DNA of 64,000 nucleotides from Cellulosilyticum ruminicola JCM 14822 (GCF_001311925.1 NZ_BBCG01000006.1:1-64000); one strand, 5' to 3'; shown: positions 6,944-15,034, numbered from the stretch's first letter. A program made the numbers and translations. The notes: a model not told the origin generated them from the letters alone.

Positions 6944-7132
6944 TTATAATAAACCTCTTAAATACATAAGGCCTTGAATTCCACCACCGATGGCGAAGTC
7001 CATTGCGTAAATTATAAGTGCAACAATGATAGATAATCCGAGAACGTTTAATGTTAATTTAGTTAGTTCTTGTCTGCTAGGCCATACAACTCTTTTGCTT
7101 TCTGCAACGAAGTCTTTAAAAAATCCTATCAT
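6944..7132 (-). CDS. secE: Preprotein translocase subunit SecE
   Basis: 62 aa, a typical short Gram-positive SecE. It clamps the SecY channel in the membrane. The cytoplasmic N-terminal part contains the hallmark KRVVWPSRQEL at about 13-23, followed by one transmembrane helix (about 29-47, LGLSIIVALIIYAM). GGAGG precedes the ATG. It sits between rpmG and nusG, as in most Firmicutes. Confidence 0.95.
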   Translation of the reverse strand: MIGFFKDFVAESKRVVWPSRQELTKLTLNVLGLSIIVALIIYAMDFAIGGGIQGLMYLRGLL

Positions 7133-7167
7133 AATCTACTTCCTCCCTGGTGTGTGATTAACACAAA

Positions 7168-7320
7168 TTATTTTTTAGTTTCTTTGTGTAATGTGTGTGT
7201 TTTACAGAATCTACAATATTTTTTTGTTTCCATACGATCTGGATGAGCTTTTTTATCCTTAGTCATATTGTAGTTTCTACGCTTGCATTCTTCACAAGCT
7301 AAAGTAATTTGTACTCTCAT
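7168..7320 (-). CDS. rpmG: 50S ribosomal protein L33 (zinc-ribbon form)
   Basis: 50 aa: [17 protein letters not shown] at the start and [10 protein letters not shown] at the end. Two CxxC pairs (C9/C12 and C36/C39) mark the zinc-binding C+ form of L33, not the zinc-free form some bacteria switch to under zinc limitation. GTGGAGGTG lies 8 or so bases before the ATG. It heads rpmG-secE-nusG-rplK-rplA, the standard Firmicute arrangement. Confidence 0.95.
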   Translation of the reverse strand: MRVQITLACEECKRRNYNMTKDKKAHPDRMETKKYCRFCKTHTLHKETKK

Positions 7321-7364
7321 TTTTTGACACCTCCACTTGAGCTTTATCTCTTAAAAATTGCCAT

Positions 7365-7416
7365 AAAAAAGACCTATTTAGGTACAAACTAAATATATCA
7401 TACTCACAAATAGGTC
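7365..7416 (-). terminator. Terminator at the end of the flagellar region
   Basis: GACCTATTT (7371-7379) pairs with AAATAGGTC (7408-7416) with a long AT-rich loop, and TTTTTT follows on the minus strand. It lies about 70 bases after the gene at 7488-7919 and separates flagellar transcription from rpmG. Confidence 0.75.
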
Positions 7417-7487
7417 GTCAAGCTTATCATATCATATTTTTTTGTAAAATTTAGGTTTTAATTTAGTGCTTTTATCGTCTTGCTATT

Positions 7488-7919
7488 TTAATATTTTTGC
7501 TGTTGCCTTTTATAAGCATCTGTTACTTGTTTTGCTGCCTTAGGAATCTCCATACGTTTTACTTTTCTTTGAGTAAGCGTCTGCATAATCATAACATTAT
7601 TTTTCTCAGCATCTACGATTTCTTGTTTCTTTGCCATGATACGACCAACCCATTCTTTAAAAAGCTGCACATAGGCGGTTTCTGTAATCTTACCTCTATA
7701 TTGATCATAAGAGGTATCAAAATGCTTTTCTAAGGCTACCAATTCATCTGTTATCTCTTCCTTATAACTTACCATGCTTTCTAGCATTTCTAAGGCATCG
7801 TTGGCTTCATCTATTGTTTCATTTGATTGCAACAATACTGTCGTTTGATTCACTGTAATTGTACTAATCTGTTCTAATAGCCCATAAATCTGCTCTAGCA
7901 TTTTTATTAATTCATCCAT
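7488..7919 (-). CDS. Coiled-coil protein of unknown function, end of flagellar cluster
   Basis: 143 aa, almost entirely helical and charged, with no signal peptide or membrane segment. Heptad-like repeats cover residues 1-75, and the C-terminus is basic (RKVKRMEIPKAAK, KRQQQKY). It is the last gene before the terminator closing the flagellin/fliD/fliS/fliT region and follows a glycosyltransferase by about 40 bases. Size and position would fit a small secretion chaperone or a flagellum-associated regulator, but I recognise no family. Confidence 0.7.
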   Translation of the reverse strand: MDELIKMLEQIYGLLEQISTITVNQTTVLLQSNETIDEANDALEMLESMVSYKEEITDELVALEKHFDTSYDQYRGKITETAYVQLFKEWVGRIMAKKQEIVDAEKNNVMIMQTLTQRKVKRMEIPKAAKQVTDAYKRQQQKY

Positions 7920-7961
7920 ACTGATGCCTCCTAACTTTATAATTTTATATTTCCTATTTTT

Positions 7962-9038
7962 CTACTTTAAAAGCTTTATTCTCTCTGCAGCCTTTTCATA
8001 TCCCCATTCTATGGCCATTTCATAACAAACCTTTGCTTTATCAAATTGCTTACTTACTTCATACCATACCCCTAGGTTATAAGCTGCTGCATAACTGCCT
8101 GTTCCTACTACACTAGTGTACTTGGTTGTCTCTCCTATTTCTAGACAATTTATATAATAACTTTCAATGAGTGGTAAATAATTAATATATTTCTCTACAT
8201 TAGAAAGTACTAACTCTCTATAAAATGTGGCACATACAAAATTAAAATCTGGTGAATCATAATAATTAGCTTTTTCCTTCTCAATAATTGTTATACCTTT
8301 TTCAAGTTTTCCAATTTGAATCATACTATATAAATAATCTACAATGGCTGAGCACCTATAGCCTTCATTTAATTTACTTACTTTGTAGTACTTCTCATAC
8401 CACATCATAGCTTGTTCATTCTTGCCTGCTACAAATAACGTATGTGCTAATTGATATAGCATATAACTATTTTTTTCATCTTTTTTAATTACATCATATA
8501 AGATGGCTAAATTACGCTCTGATTTGTCCTTATGTAAATACCCATCATGTCCTACTTCAAGATTTACTTTAACCCTTGGCAATTTACTGTCAATCTGTTC
8601 ATGAATTTTTCCTATATACTTTGTACCTTTACTCATTATTCTAGATAAATATATTTTAGAATAACTCAATTCTTCTTCCTTATTCATTTTATCCTTAAAT
8701 ACATCTATAAGTAATATTTGCCCTACTGTTCCTTTTTTTAAACCGTTTACCAAATCTGACTTAGTACCTGAAATAATATATTCATCTGCATCTAATACAA
8801 GATTCCAATCTCCTGTTGCTTTACTAAGTGCATAATTTCTTGCTGCACTAAAGTCATTACACCATTCAAAGTCGTATACTTTTGCACCAAATTGTTTTGC
8901 AATCTCTTTTGTATTATCTTCTGACCCTGTATCTACAATAACGATTTCATCTACAATCCCTTGTACACTTTCTAAACATCTTGGTAAATTTGCTTCTTCA
9001 TTTTTAACAATCATAACAAGTGAAATTGTAGTATTCAT
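7962..9038 (-). CDS. Family 2 glycosyltransferase with helical repeats, probably flagellin-modifying
   Basis: 358 aa. The N-terminal GT-A domain (1-200) has ISLVMIVKNEEANL, the nucleotide-sugar motif VDTGSEDNT and the metal-binding D83-A-D85. The C-terminal part (about 200-358) is helical with TPR-like helix pairs (NSYMLYQLAHTLFVAGKNEQ, AAYNLGVWYEVSKQFDKAK). No membrane segment is present, so it acts in the cytoplasm. It begins 2 bases after fliT, and a similar enzyme sits next to the flagellins (11777-13045). O-glycosylation of flagellin is therefore the likely job; sugar and acceptor are unknown. Confidence 0.85.
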   Translation of the reverse strand: MNTTISLVMIVKNEEANLPRCLESVQGIVDEIVIVDTGSEDNTKEIAKQFGAKVYDFEWCNDFSAARNYALSKATGDWNLVLDADEYIISGTKSDLVNGLKKGTVGQILLIDVFKDKMNKEEELSYSKIYLSRIMSKGTKYIGKIHEQIDSKLPRVKVNLEVGHDGYLHKDKSERNLAILYDVIKKDEKNSYMLYQLAHTLFVAGKNEQAMMWYEKYYKVSKLNEGYRCSAIVDYLYSMIQIGKLEKGITIIEKEKANYYDSPDFNFVCATFYRELVLSNVEKYINYLPLIESYYINCLEIGETTKYTSVVGTGSYAAAYNLGVWYEVSKQFDKAKVCYEMAIEWGYEKAAERIKLLK

Positions 9039-9040
9039 AT

Positions 9041-9403
9041 TTATCTTCTCTCCTTCTTGTCAAAAAATACGCCTTCTTCCCATGACATATCATATGGATT
9101 ATTATAATGTTGCTCACGTTGCTTAAGTTGTCTTGCTTGTCTAAGTTTCGTTTTTACTTCTTCAAACTGTCTTTCAAATTCCACTCGATTCTCTTCATCT
9201 AAGGCTTTAAGCATTGTAACTAAATCTTCTTCATGTTGCTCTTTCGTTTCAGTCTTCTCTTCATGTAACTTTTGAATTTCATCTAATATAATTTGTCTCT
9301 TATCTAATAAAGCAATAAATCCATCTACATTTCCATCTTTTAAACTTTTGCTTTGTAATTGTGTTAATCTTAGAAGTTCTTCTATTAATTCTCTCTTTGT
9401 CAT
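9041..9403 (-). CDS. fliT: FliT-like flagellar chaperone
   Basis: 120 aa, all-helical and charged (MTKRELIEELLRLTQLQSKS start). In this position after fliS the family member is FliT, which chaperones the FliD cap protein. Sequence conservation is weak, so the name rests mainly on gene order. I use the ATG at 9401-9403 with AGGAGG before it; an upstream in-frame extension of 37 codons lies within the terminator region and is unlikely. The stop is 2 bases from the start of the following glycosyltransferase, suggesting coupled translation. Confidence 0.7.
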   Translation of the reverse strand: MTKRELIEELLRLTQLQSKSLKDGNVDGFIALLDKRQIILDEIQKLHEEKTETKEQHEEDLVTMLKALDEENRVEFERQFEEVKTKLRQARQLKQREQHYNNPYDMSWEEGVFFDKKERR

Positions 9404-9436
9404 TAGTGACCTCCTTTTTAAATCATTACATATAAT

Positions 9437-9469
9437 AAAATAGGTCCCATCTTTAATGAGACCTATTTT
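9437..9469 (-). terminator. Hairpin terminator between fliS and fliT
   Basis: AAAATAGGTC (9437-9446) pairs with GACCTATTTT (9460-9469). The stem has A- and T-rich flanks on both sides, so it could act on either strand. It would end or reduce flaG-fliD-fliS transcription before fliT. Confidence 0.8.
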
Positions 9470-9483
9470 TATAAGTTTATAAA

Positions 9484-9852
9484 TTACCTTCTTGATTTCA
9501 TAGCAATTTGCCATGCATCACGATATGTACGAATAAGCTTACATGCTTCCTCAACTTTTTCTGGATCTTTTTTTATATTCCCTTGTACTAAGATTTCATA
9601 AATATACTCATAAATTTGATCCATTTCTAATGCAATAGGATATTTTTTATTTAATGTTGCTCTTAGCTCCATAATTATATTTTCTACCTTGATAATATTT
9701 TCATGTGCTTTTGCAACATTTTTGTTGTTAATTGCTTCTACTGCGATATTACAAAACTTAATTGCACCATTATATAACATAAGTGTTAGCTCTGGACCTG
9801 ATGCTGTATTTATACTATTCTCTTGATATTTTGCATATGGATTTCCTACCAT
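9484..9852 (-). CDS. fliS: Flagellar export chaperone FliS
   Basis: 122 aa, the usual length. FliS binds the disordered C-terminus of newly made flagellin and keeps it export-competent in the cytoplasm. Family signatures are visible: NPYAKYQENSINTASGPEL near the start, LMLYNGAIKF at about 25, and YEYIYEIL about residue 85. It follows fliD by about 20 bases, and flaG and fliD lie upstream in the same operon. FliS also sequesters FliW in the Bacillus scheme, which matters here because fliW-csrA are in the same cluster. Confidence 0.93.
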   Translation of the reverse strand: MVGNPYAKYQENSINTASGPELTLMLYNGAIKFCNIAVEAINNKNVAKAHENIIKVENIIMELRATLNKKYPIALEMDQIYEYIYEILVQGNIKKDPEKVEEACKLIRTYRDAWQIAMKSRR

Positions 9853-9876
9853 ACTTTCCTCCTAAGTGTCCTTAAT

Positions 9877-11325
9877 TTATAGTAATGAGAATAATGAACT
9901 TTGTGAATTCATATTATTCATTGCTGTTTCCATGGCTGTAAACTTCTTATAAAGTGCCGTTTCTGCTGAATCGTATCTTTTTTGTGCTCGTTCTAATTCT
10001 GTTTTATACTTAGAAATATTTGATGTTAATGTCTTGTCACTAAAGTATTGATTGTATGATCTAAGTTCTGTTGATGTTGAACGTTTTACTAATTCACTCT
10101 CTAATTTATTCGCAATAGTTGTAATTAATTTAACAGCATCATCACCATTTTCAGTAAGTGCTTTCTTTAATTTTTCTTCGTTTACTGTAAGTTTTCCTCT
10201 ATCTGACCAGTTTGTTGAACCAATTCCAATATGTGAAAGCATACTACAATTTTTATTTAATCCTTGGCTTGCATAATCTGTTGACATTGTTGTTCTAAAA
10301 AGACTTGTTAAATCACTTAAGCCGCTATCTTTTCTTAGAATAGCACCTTTTATCTTTTCTTCCCACTGTTCAACTTGCTTATCAGTCATAGCTTCTTTTT
10401 CTTCATCTGTTAATGGTTCATAACTTTTAGCAGAATCAGCATTAAGCATACTATTCATTTCACTTAATAAGTCATTATAATCTTGAACGAATGACTTAAT
10501 ACTATTTACCATTGTATCAATATCTTTACTAATTGATACAGTGACTGGTTGACTTGTCTGTGTTACTGCTGTAAATTTTAGGCCATTGATTTCTATATCA
10601 TTAGATTCTGATTCAATGGTTACACCATCATTATATATAACCTTTGCATTTGTACCTTCATATGTATAGCCACCATTTACTTCTTGTACACCCATAGCAG
10701 CTAATATACCTGTTCCACCATCTTCCAATGTGATAGATTGATCTTTTCCTGTTTCATTACTATTGATGATAAATGCTCCTGCACTTTCATCAAATTTGAA
10801 ACTTACATCTTTCCCCATATCTGTAAGTTTCTCTTTGACGGCGTTTTGAAACCCTTCTATAGTCATTGTTTCATCAAATGCTACTTCTACCCCACAAATC
10901 CCAATGCTACCACTACGTGGCATATCTTTTATATCTGTTATTAAGCTTGATTTCGTAAGTTTTGTTCCTGATTCAGATTTAATTGTTTTTGTGCTAACTG
11001 TTGCTTTCTTTGCTACACTTTCTACTTCAATCTTATGTGTTCCCTCTGTTGTGCTACTATCAGCTGTTACTTTAATAGCTCCTTCTTGGGACATGGTCGT
11101 TTTAGGCTTATTAAAGTTAGTTGCTTTTAGTTTTGAAAGCGATTCACTTTTAAATTTATTAATTTTTAAGCTCATCTCTTTATAAGCATCTTTTTTCCAT
11201 TCAGCCATTGTTGTATTCTTGTTAATCTTATCAATCTTGCTTTGCTGATTAGTTAACATAGCTTTAACAATACTTTCTGTGTCCATTCCAGATACTAACC
11301 CAGAAAATCTAATTGCACTTCCCAT
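9877..11325 (-). CDS. fliD: Flagellar filament capping protein FliD
   Basis: 482 aa. FliD forms the pentameric cap at the filament tip and helps fold exported flagellin. The N-terminus (IRFSGLVSGMDTESIVKAML) and the coiled C-terminus (YKTELERAQKRYDSAETALY, ending SSLFSLL) are typical. The middle region (about 80-380) is the variable surface-exposed part. Upstream is flaG (about 15 bases), downstream fliS; all three can be read from the sigma-28-like promoter at 11726-11753. Confidence 0.93.
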   Translation of the reverse strand: MGSAIRFSGLVSGMDTESIVKAMLTNQQSKIDKINKNTTMAEWKKDAYKEMSLKINKFKSESLSKLKATNFNKPKTTMSQEGAIKVTADSSTTEGTHKIEVESVAKKATVSTKTIKSESGTKLTKSSLITDIKDMPRSGSIGICGVEVAFDETMTIEGFQNAVKEKLTDMGKDVSFKFDESAGAFIINSNETGKDQSITLEDGGTGILAAMGVQEVNGGYTYEGTNAKVIYNDGVTIESESNDIEINGLKFTAVTQTSQPVTVSISKDIDTMVNSIKSFVQDYNDLLSEMNSMLNADSAKSYEPLTDEEKEAMTDKQVEQWEEKIKGAILRKDSGLSDLTSLFRTTMSTDYASQGLNKNCSMLSHIGIGSTNWSDRGKLTVNEEKLKKALTENGDDAVKLITTIANKLESELVKRSTSTELRSYNQYFSDKTLTSNISKYKTELERAQKRYDSAETALYKKFTAMETAMNNMNSQSSLFSLL

Positions 11326-11341
11326 CTTCTCTCACTCCTTA

Positions 11342-11686
11342 CTATCTTTTTTCATCTACGAATAAACCATTTACTTCACACATAGTTGCAAACATGTCTA
11401 GTATTTTTTCTGATGGAATTTCTCTTACCACTTCTTTTGTAGATGTATCAACAATTTTAATCATTACTTGTTTTGTATCCTTATGTATTGAAAATTGACA
11501 TTCGGTTGTTCCCTTTTGAAGGTGATTAGCCTTCTCTATAGCTTGAATTAATTCTTTTTCTACATTAGTACCATATGTTCCTGTTGTACTTTGTCCAATA
11601 TTTCCTTGTGTTGTTTTACCTTGTGCTACATAATGTTCTTTTCCCCCACTTATATTAGTCATTCCAGGTGTATTACTAATATTCAT
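11342..11686 (-). CDS. flaG: FlaG family protein
   Basis: 114 aa. The C-terminal half carries the family pattern (LQKGTTECQFSIH, VMIKIVDTSTKEVVREIPSE, then ILDMFA). The N-terminal half is low-complexity and probably disordered. FlaG proteins are linked to flagellar filament length control and lie next to fliD in many genomes. It is first in flaG-fliD-fliS, about 40 bases downstream of a strong sigma-28-like promoter. Confidence 0.88.
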   Translation of the reverse strand: MNISNTPGMTNISGGKEHYVAQGKTTQGNIGQSTTGTYGTNVEKELIQAIEKANHLQKGTTECQFSIHKDTKQVMIKIVDTSTKEVVREIPSEKILDMFATMCEVNGLFVDEKR

Positions 11687-11725
11687 ATCATATAGCCTCC
11701 CCTGTCATTATTTACTTCTATTCAT

Positions 11726-11753
11726 TTATCGGTCATTCTTAATGGTTTCTTTA
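11726..11753 (-). promoter_or_regulatory. Sigma-28 (SigD)-like promoter of flaG-fliD-fliS
   Basis: On the minus strand TAAA (11750-11753), a 16-base spacer and ACCGATAA (11726-11733) match the consensus TAAA-N15-GCCGATAA at all but one -10 base and one base of spacing. It lies after the stop of the upstream glycosyltransferase and 40 bases before flaG. Confidence 0.75.
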
Positions 11754-11776
11754 GATAAAGTGCTTTAAATAACCTA

Positions 11777-13045
11777 TTATTTTAACCCTATTTTCTGTAA
11801 CACAGTAGGATTTGCTCGTTTCATAAGATACTCTAAAAGTTCTAAGTTTCCAATTTTATGAACAACTTTAAGAAGCACCATTTGATCCTTAATATTTGTA
11901 TAATCATATAATTTACATAAGAATTCGCCTATTGCAGCTCCACTTTCTGTCTTGTCTAATATCTGAATGAATGCATACAAAGTTGTATAGTCATATAAAT
12001 CAATACGTAAAATCTTAACTAATAACGGAACTGCTTCTTGGAACCTTTCTTTCACTATATAACTTTGTACCAATATCTTGAGTACTCCAACTAAATTTCC
12101 CATAGTTTTTGAGGCAGCAGTCCCACTATAAGTTTCCATTTTTTCGAGACATACTTGTATATACTCAATTACTTGATCATATTTTTCTTGTTCATAAAGA
12201 TAACATGCATATCTAAAATCAAAATCTGGATAACTATTATCATATTGAATTGCTTCTTCATATAAGTTTTTAATCTCTTCAGATGTCTTTTTAATTCTAG
12301 GTGCTAGCTCTAGTAATCTGTTATATGTATTTTGTCTAATGCCACTAAGTGTATCATTATTATATTCTAATACCTTCTGCCCAAATGACCATGCTTTTTC
12401 AAATTCCCTTGTTCCATGATATGTTTCCATTAAATAATAGCATAAATCACTACTTGTAGGATTTAACTCATATTCCTTTAGAAGCATTTCTAAATTTCTA
12501 TCCATTTTATTTTTTTCTACTACAGTATCTTGACTATAACCATCATGTCGTATACGTATATAATCAGCAAGATCAACTAATTGTATCTGTCCATCTTCTT
12601 TATTTAAAAGCTCGTGAATTTTTCCTGTATATCTAATCTTAGGATCACGTTTAAATATCCTAATCGTCTTAAATATATTTTGTATGCTGTCACTATTTTC
12701 ATTAATTATATTACAAAAAATTGCTTCACCTTTCATATTTTCAGCCGTTAATATTTGATTTCTTAATCCTTTTAAATCCATATCCATTAAATATTCATCT
12801 GCATCTAGAAAAATAATCCAATTCCCCTTACTTTTATCAATCGCATAATTTCTTGCTTTTGAAAAATCATTTTCCCAAGGTATTTCAAATACTTTTGCCC
12901 CAAGTTTTTTTACTATTTGAATAGTCTCATCTGTAGACCCAGTGTCTACTACTATTATCTCATCTACCTTTTCTTTTACACTGTTAATACAACGTGCTAT
13001 TTTTTTCTCCTCATTTTTACAAATAATGCATAAAGAAAGTTTCAT
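11777..13045 (-). CDS. Family 2 glycosyltransferase with TPR-like repeats, adjacent to flagellins
   Basis: 422 aa. The GT-A domain (1-200) has LCIICKNEEKKIARC, VDTGSTDET and the metal-binding D81-A-D83. About 210 residues of helical repeats follow (DLCYYLMETYHGTREFEKAW, EYIQVCLEKMETYSG). It resembles the enzyme at 7962-9038 in layout but is clearly diverged and longer. Position directly after a flagellin gene suggests flagellin or cap-protein glycosylation in the cytoplasm. GGAGG precedes the ATG. Confidence 0.85.
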   Translation of the reverse strand: MKLSLCIICKNEEKKIARCINSVKEKVDEIIVVDTGSTDETIQIVKKLGAKVFEIPWENDFSKARNYAIDKSKGNWIIFLDADEYLMDMDLKGLRNQILTAENMKGEAIFCNIINENSDSIQNIFKTIRIFKRDPKIRYTGKIHELLNKEDGQIQLVDLADYIRIRHDGYSQDTVVEKNKMDRNLEMLLKEYELNPTSSDLCYYLMETYHGTREFEKAWSFGQKVLEYNNDTLSGIRQNTYNRLLELAPRIKKTSEEIKNLYEEAIQYDNSYPDFDFRYACYLYEQEKYDQVIEYIQVCLEKMETYSGTAASKTMGNLVGVLKILVQSYIVKERFQEAVPLLVKILRIDLYDYTTLYAFIQILDKTESGAAIGEFLCKLYDYTNIKDQMVLLKVVHKIGNLELLEYLMKRANPTVLQKIGLK

Positions 13046-13142
13046 AATCTCCTCCTAGCTTTTCTTATCATCTTCATTTATATATCGACTTTTTATACAA
13101 ATTTTAAATATATTGCATTAATTCAAATATATTTAATACTAA

Positions 13143-13904
13143 TTATCTTAATAAAGAAAGTACGTTTTGTTGTGATTGATTAGCTTGAGCAAGCATAGCT
13201 TGAGAAGCTTGTGTGATAATGTTTTTAGATGAAAGTTTTGTCATCTCTTGAGCCATATCTGTATCACGGATACGAGATTCAGCAGCTGTTAAGTTCTCAG
13301 ATGTTGTTCTTAAGTTGTTAGATGTATATTCAAGTCTGTTTTGGTGTGACCCTAATTGAGATTTTGTTTGGTTAATTGTGTCAATAGTAGCTTCTACCTC
13401 TTCTGTTGTACTATCTTGATCTAAGTCTCGTGCATCTAATGCTTTACCAACTATAAGTGTTTCTTGATCATTATCTGATACAACGATATCAATTGTTCCA
13501 GCGAATACTTCTTTACCATTGAATTTTGTTTTTTCAATGATATCATCGATTTGTGCCCCAAGTTCTGTCATTTCTAACTCAAGGTTTTCGATATCTGCTG
13601 TATTGTATGTACCATTTGCTTTTTGAACTGTAAGTTCTTTCATTCTTGTAAATATATCAGATACTTCTGTTAAAGCACCCTCAGCTGTTTGAATATAAGA
13701 GATACCATCTTGTGTATTTCTTTGTGCTTGGTTTAACCCTTTGATTTGTCCTCTCATTTTTTCTGAGATTGAAAGACCAGCATCAGCAACTCTCTTGATA
13801 CGAAGACCTGATGAAAGTTTCTCCATTGATTTAGCTACTTGAGTTGTGTTAAGACTAGCATTTCTGTGTGCATTCATTGCATTCATATTGTGATTAATAA
13901 TCAT
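13143..13904 (-). CDS. Flagellin, second copy
   Basis: 253 aa. It has the flagellin N-terminal D0/D1 helices (MIINHNMNAMNAHRN, LSSGLRI, AQRNTQDGISYIQTAEGAL) and C-terminal helix (NIITQASQAMLAQANQSQQN, VLSLLR). There is almost no variable central domain, so it is a short flagellin. An oddity: near residues 53-58 it reads RVADAGLSISEKMR where its neighbour has RAADDAAGLSISEKMR, a two-residue loss in the most conserved D1 stretch. The leader has its own sigma-28-like promoter and a GGA-loop hairpin. Confidence 0.93.
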   Translation of the reverse strand: MIINHNMNAMNAHRNASLNTTQVAKSMEKLSSGLRIKRVADAGLSISEKMRGQIKGLNQAQRNTQDGISYIQTAEGALTEVSDIFTRMKELTVQKANGTYNTADIENLELEMTELGAQIDDIIEKTKFNGKEVFAGTIDIVVSDNDQETLIVGKALDARDLDQDSTTEEVEATIDTINQTKSQLGSHQNRLEYTSNNLRTTSENLTAAESRIRDTDMAQEMTKLSSKNIITQASQAMLAQANQSQQNVLSLLR

Positions 13905-13930
13905 GTTTGTGTTCTCCTTGATGTTTAATT

Positions 13931-13942
13931 GGCATCCTTGCC
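13931..13942 (-). promoter_or_regulatory. Candidate CsrA-binding hairpin in flagellin copy 2 leader
   Basis: On the minus strand GGCA-AGGA-TGCC forms a 4-bp stem with the tetraloop AGGA, the preferred presentation of the CsrA GGA motif. Ten bases further on lies CAAGGAGAAC, the ribosome-binding site, a second GGA. The neighbouring flagellin has the same element at the same spacing. Confidence 0.65.
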
Positions 13943-13977
13943 TTATGTTCTAAATCTTATTAGCTTTATCATTATAT

Positions 13978-14004
13978 ATATCAGAAGAACAAGCAAGAAC
14001 TTTA
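13978..14004 (-). promoter_or_regulatory. Sigma-28-like promoter of flagellin copy 2
   Basis: On the minus strand TAAA (14001-14004), 15 bases and TCTGATAT (13978-13985) match 5 of 8 positions of GCCGATAA with consensus spacing. The partner flagellin has TAAA-N15-TTCGATAT at the equivalent place. Confidence 0.55.
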
Positions 14005-14081
14005 TACCCTTTTTCGACATTTTTTACTTTTCTTATTTAATAAGGTATTTTTCCCATGTATTTTTATATTTAATTATGCAA

Positions 14082-14114
14082 AACAAAAGCGGCGACTCTT
14101 ACGAGTCACCGCTT
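14082..14114 (-). terminator. Terminator after flagellin copy 1
   Basis: A strong GC-rich hairpin, AAGCGG.GACTC (14087-14098) with GAGTC.CCGCTT (14103-14114), is followed by TTGTTTT on the minus strand. It makes the two flagellins separately terminated transcripts. Confidence 0.88.
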
Positions 14115-14137
14115 CTATATATGTACACTTATAAGAA

Positions 14138-14905
14138 TTATCTTAATAAGCTAAGTACACCTTGTTGTAATTGGTTAGCTTGAGCAAGCATAGCTTGAGA
14201 AGCTTGTGTAATAATATTTTTAGATGAGAATTCAGCCATTTCTTTAGCCATATCTGTATCACGGATACGAGATTCAGAAGCTGTTAAGTTCTCAGCTGTT
14301 GTTCCTAAGTTATTAGATGTGTACTCAAGTCTGTTTTGTTGAGCACCAAGAGTAGATCTTGTTTGGTTAATAGTAGTAATAGAAGTTTCTACATTTGCTG
14401 TTGTAGAAGCAGCACCTAAATTTTGTGCAGCTAATGTAGTACCAACTGTAAGTGTATTAGTATCTGCATCGTTTACAACGATTGTGATTTCTCCACTAAA
14501 TACATTAATACCATTGAATTTTGTATCACCGATGATTTTATCAATTTGTCCACCAAGTTGTGTCATTTCTAACTCAAGGTTAGAAATATCATCTGTGTTA
14601 TATGTACCATTTGCTTTTTGAACTGTTAATTCTTTCATTCTTGTAAGCATATCAGATACTTCTGTTAAAGCACCTTCAGCTGTTTGAATGTAAGAGATAC
14701 CATCTTGTGTATTTCTTTTAGCTTGGTTTAACCCTTTGATTTGACCTCTCATTTTTTCAGAAATTGAAAGACCTGCAGCATCATCAGCAGCTCTGTTGAT
14801 GCGAAGACCTGATGAAAGTTTTTCCATATGTTTTCCTGTAGCTGTTATGTTTAAAGTACTATTTCTATGAGCATTCATAGCGTTCATATTGTGGTTAATA
14901 ATCAT
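14138..14905 (-). CDS. hag: Flagellin, first copy (intact D1 motif)
   Basis: 255 aa. This is the main structural subunit of the flagellar filament, exported by the type III apparatus. The N-terminal helices (MIINHNMNAMNAHRNSTLN, LRINRAADDAAGLSISEKMR, KRNTQDGISYIQTAEGAL) and C-terminal helices (RIRDTDMAKEMAEFSSKNI, MLAQANQLQQGVLSLLR) are complete. The central variable region is minimal. I use the ATG at 14903-14905 after GGGAGGG, not the longer frame that reads through the leader hairpin. It lies just downstream of fliW-csrA, the Bacillus arrangement, with a sigma-28-like promoter and CsrA-type hairpin in its leader. Confidence 0.95.
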   Translation of the reverse strand: MIINHNMNAMNAHRNSTLNITATGKHMEKLSSGLRINRAADDAAGLSISEKMRGQIKGLNQAKRNTQDGISYIQTAEGALTEVSDMLTRMKELTVQKANGTYNTDDISNLELEMTQLGGQIDKIIGDTKFNGINVFSGEITIVVNDADTNTLTVGTTLAAQNLGAASTTANVETSITTINQTRSTLGAQQNRLEYTSNNLGTTAENLTASESRIRDTDMAKEMAEFSSKNIITQASQAMLAQANQLQQGVLSLLR

Positions 14906-14930
14906 AATAAATCCCTCCCTGAATTTAAGC

Positions 14931-14942
14931 GGCATCCATGCC
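14931..14942 (-). promoter_or_regulatory. Candidate CsrA-binding hairpin in flagellin copy 1 leader
   Basis: On the minus strand GGCA-TGGA-TGCC forms a 4-bp stem presenting GGA in a tetraloop. Ten bases downstream, CAGGGAGGGAT gives further GGA triplets overlapping the ribosome-binding site. Two GGA sites, one in the Shine-Dalgarno, is the layout by which CsrA represses hag in Bacillus. Confidence 0.68.
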
Positions 14943-15007
14943 ATTATTATTAATTAATTATATTGATCTAAAGCTATTTGGCCATCTAACTTTAATTTTC
15001 ACTATAT

Positions 15008-15034
15008 ATATCGAATGTTCACGAAATTACTTTA
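15008..15034 (-). promoter_or_regulatory. Sigma-28-like promoter of flagellin copy 1
   Basis: On the minus strand TAAA (15031-15034), a 15-base spacer and TTCGATAT (15008-15015) lie about 100 bases before the flagellin start. Five of eight -10 positions match GCCGATAA. Confidence 0.6.

Noticed and set aside
13078-13110. Sigma-28-like promoter before the glycosyltransferase at 11777-13045
   Set aside because: TAAA and CGATA occur, but the spacing is two bases short of that at the two flagellins, and the region is AT-rich enough for chance.
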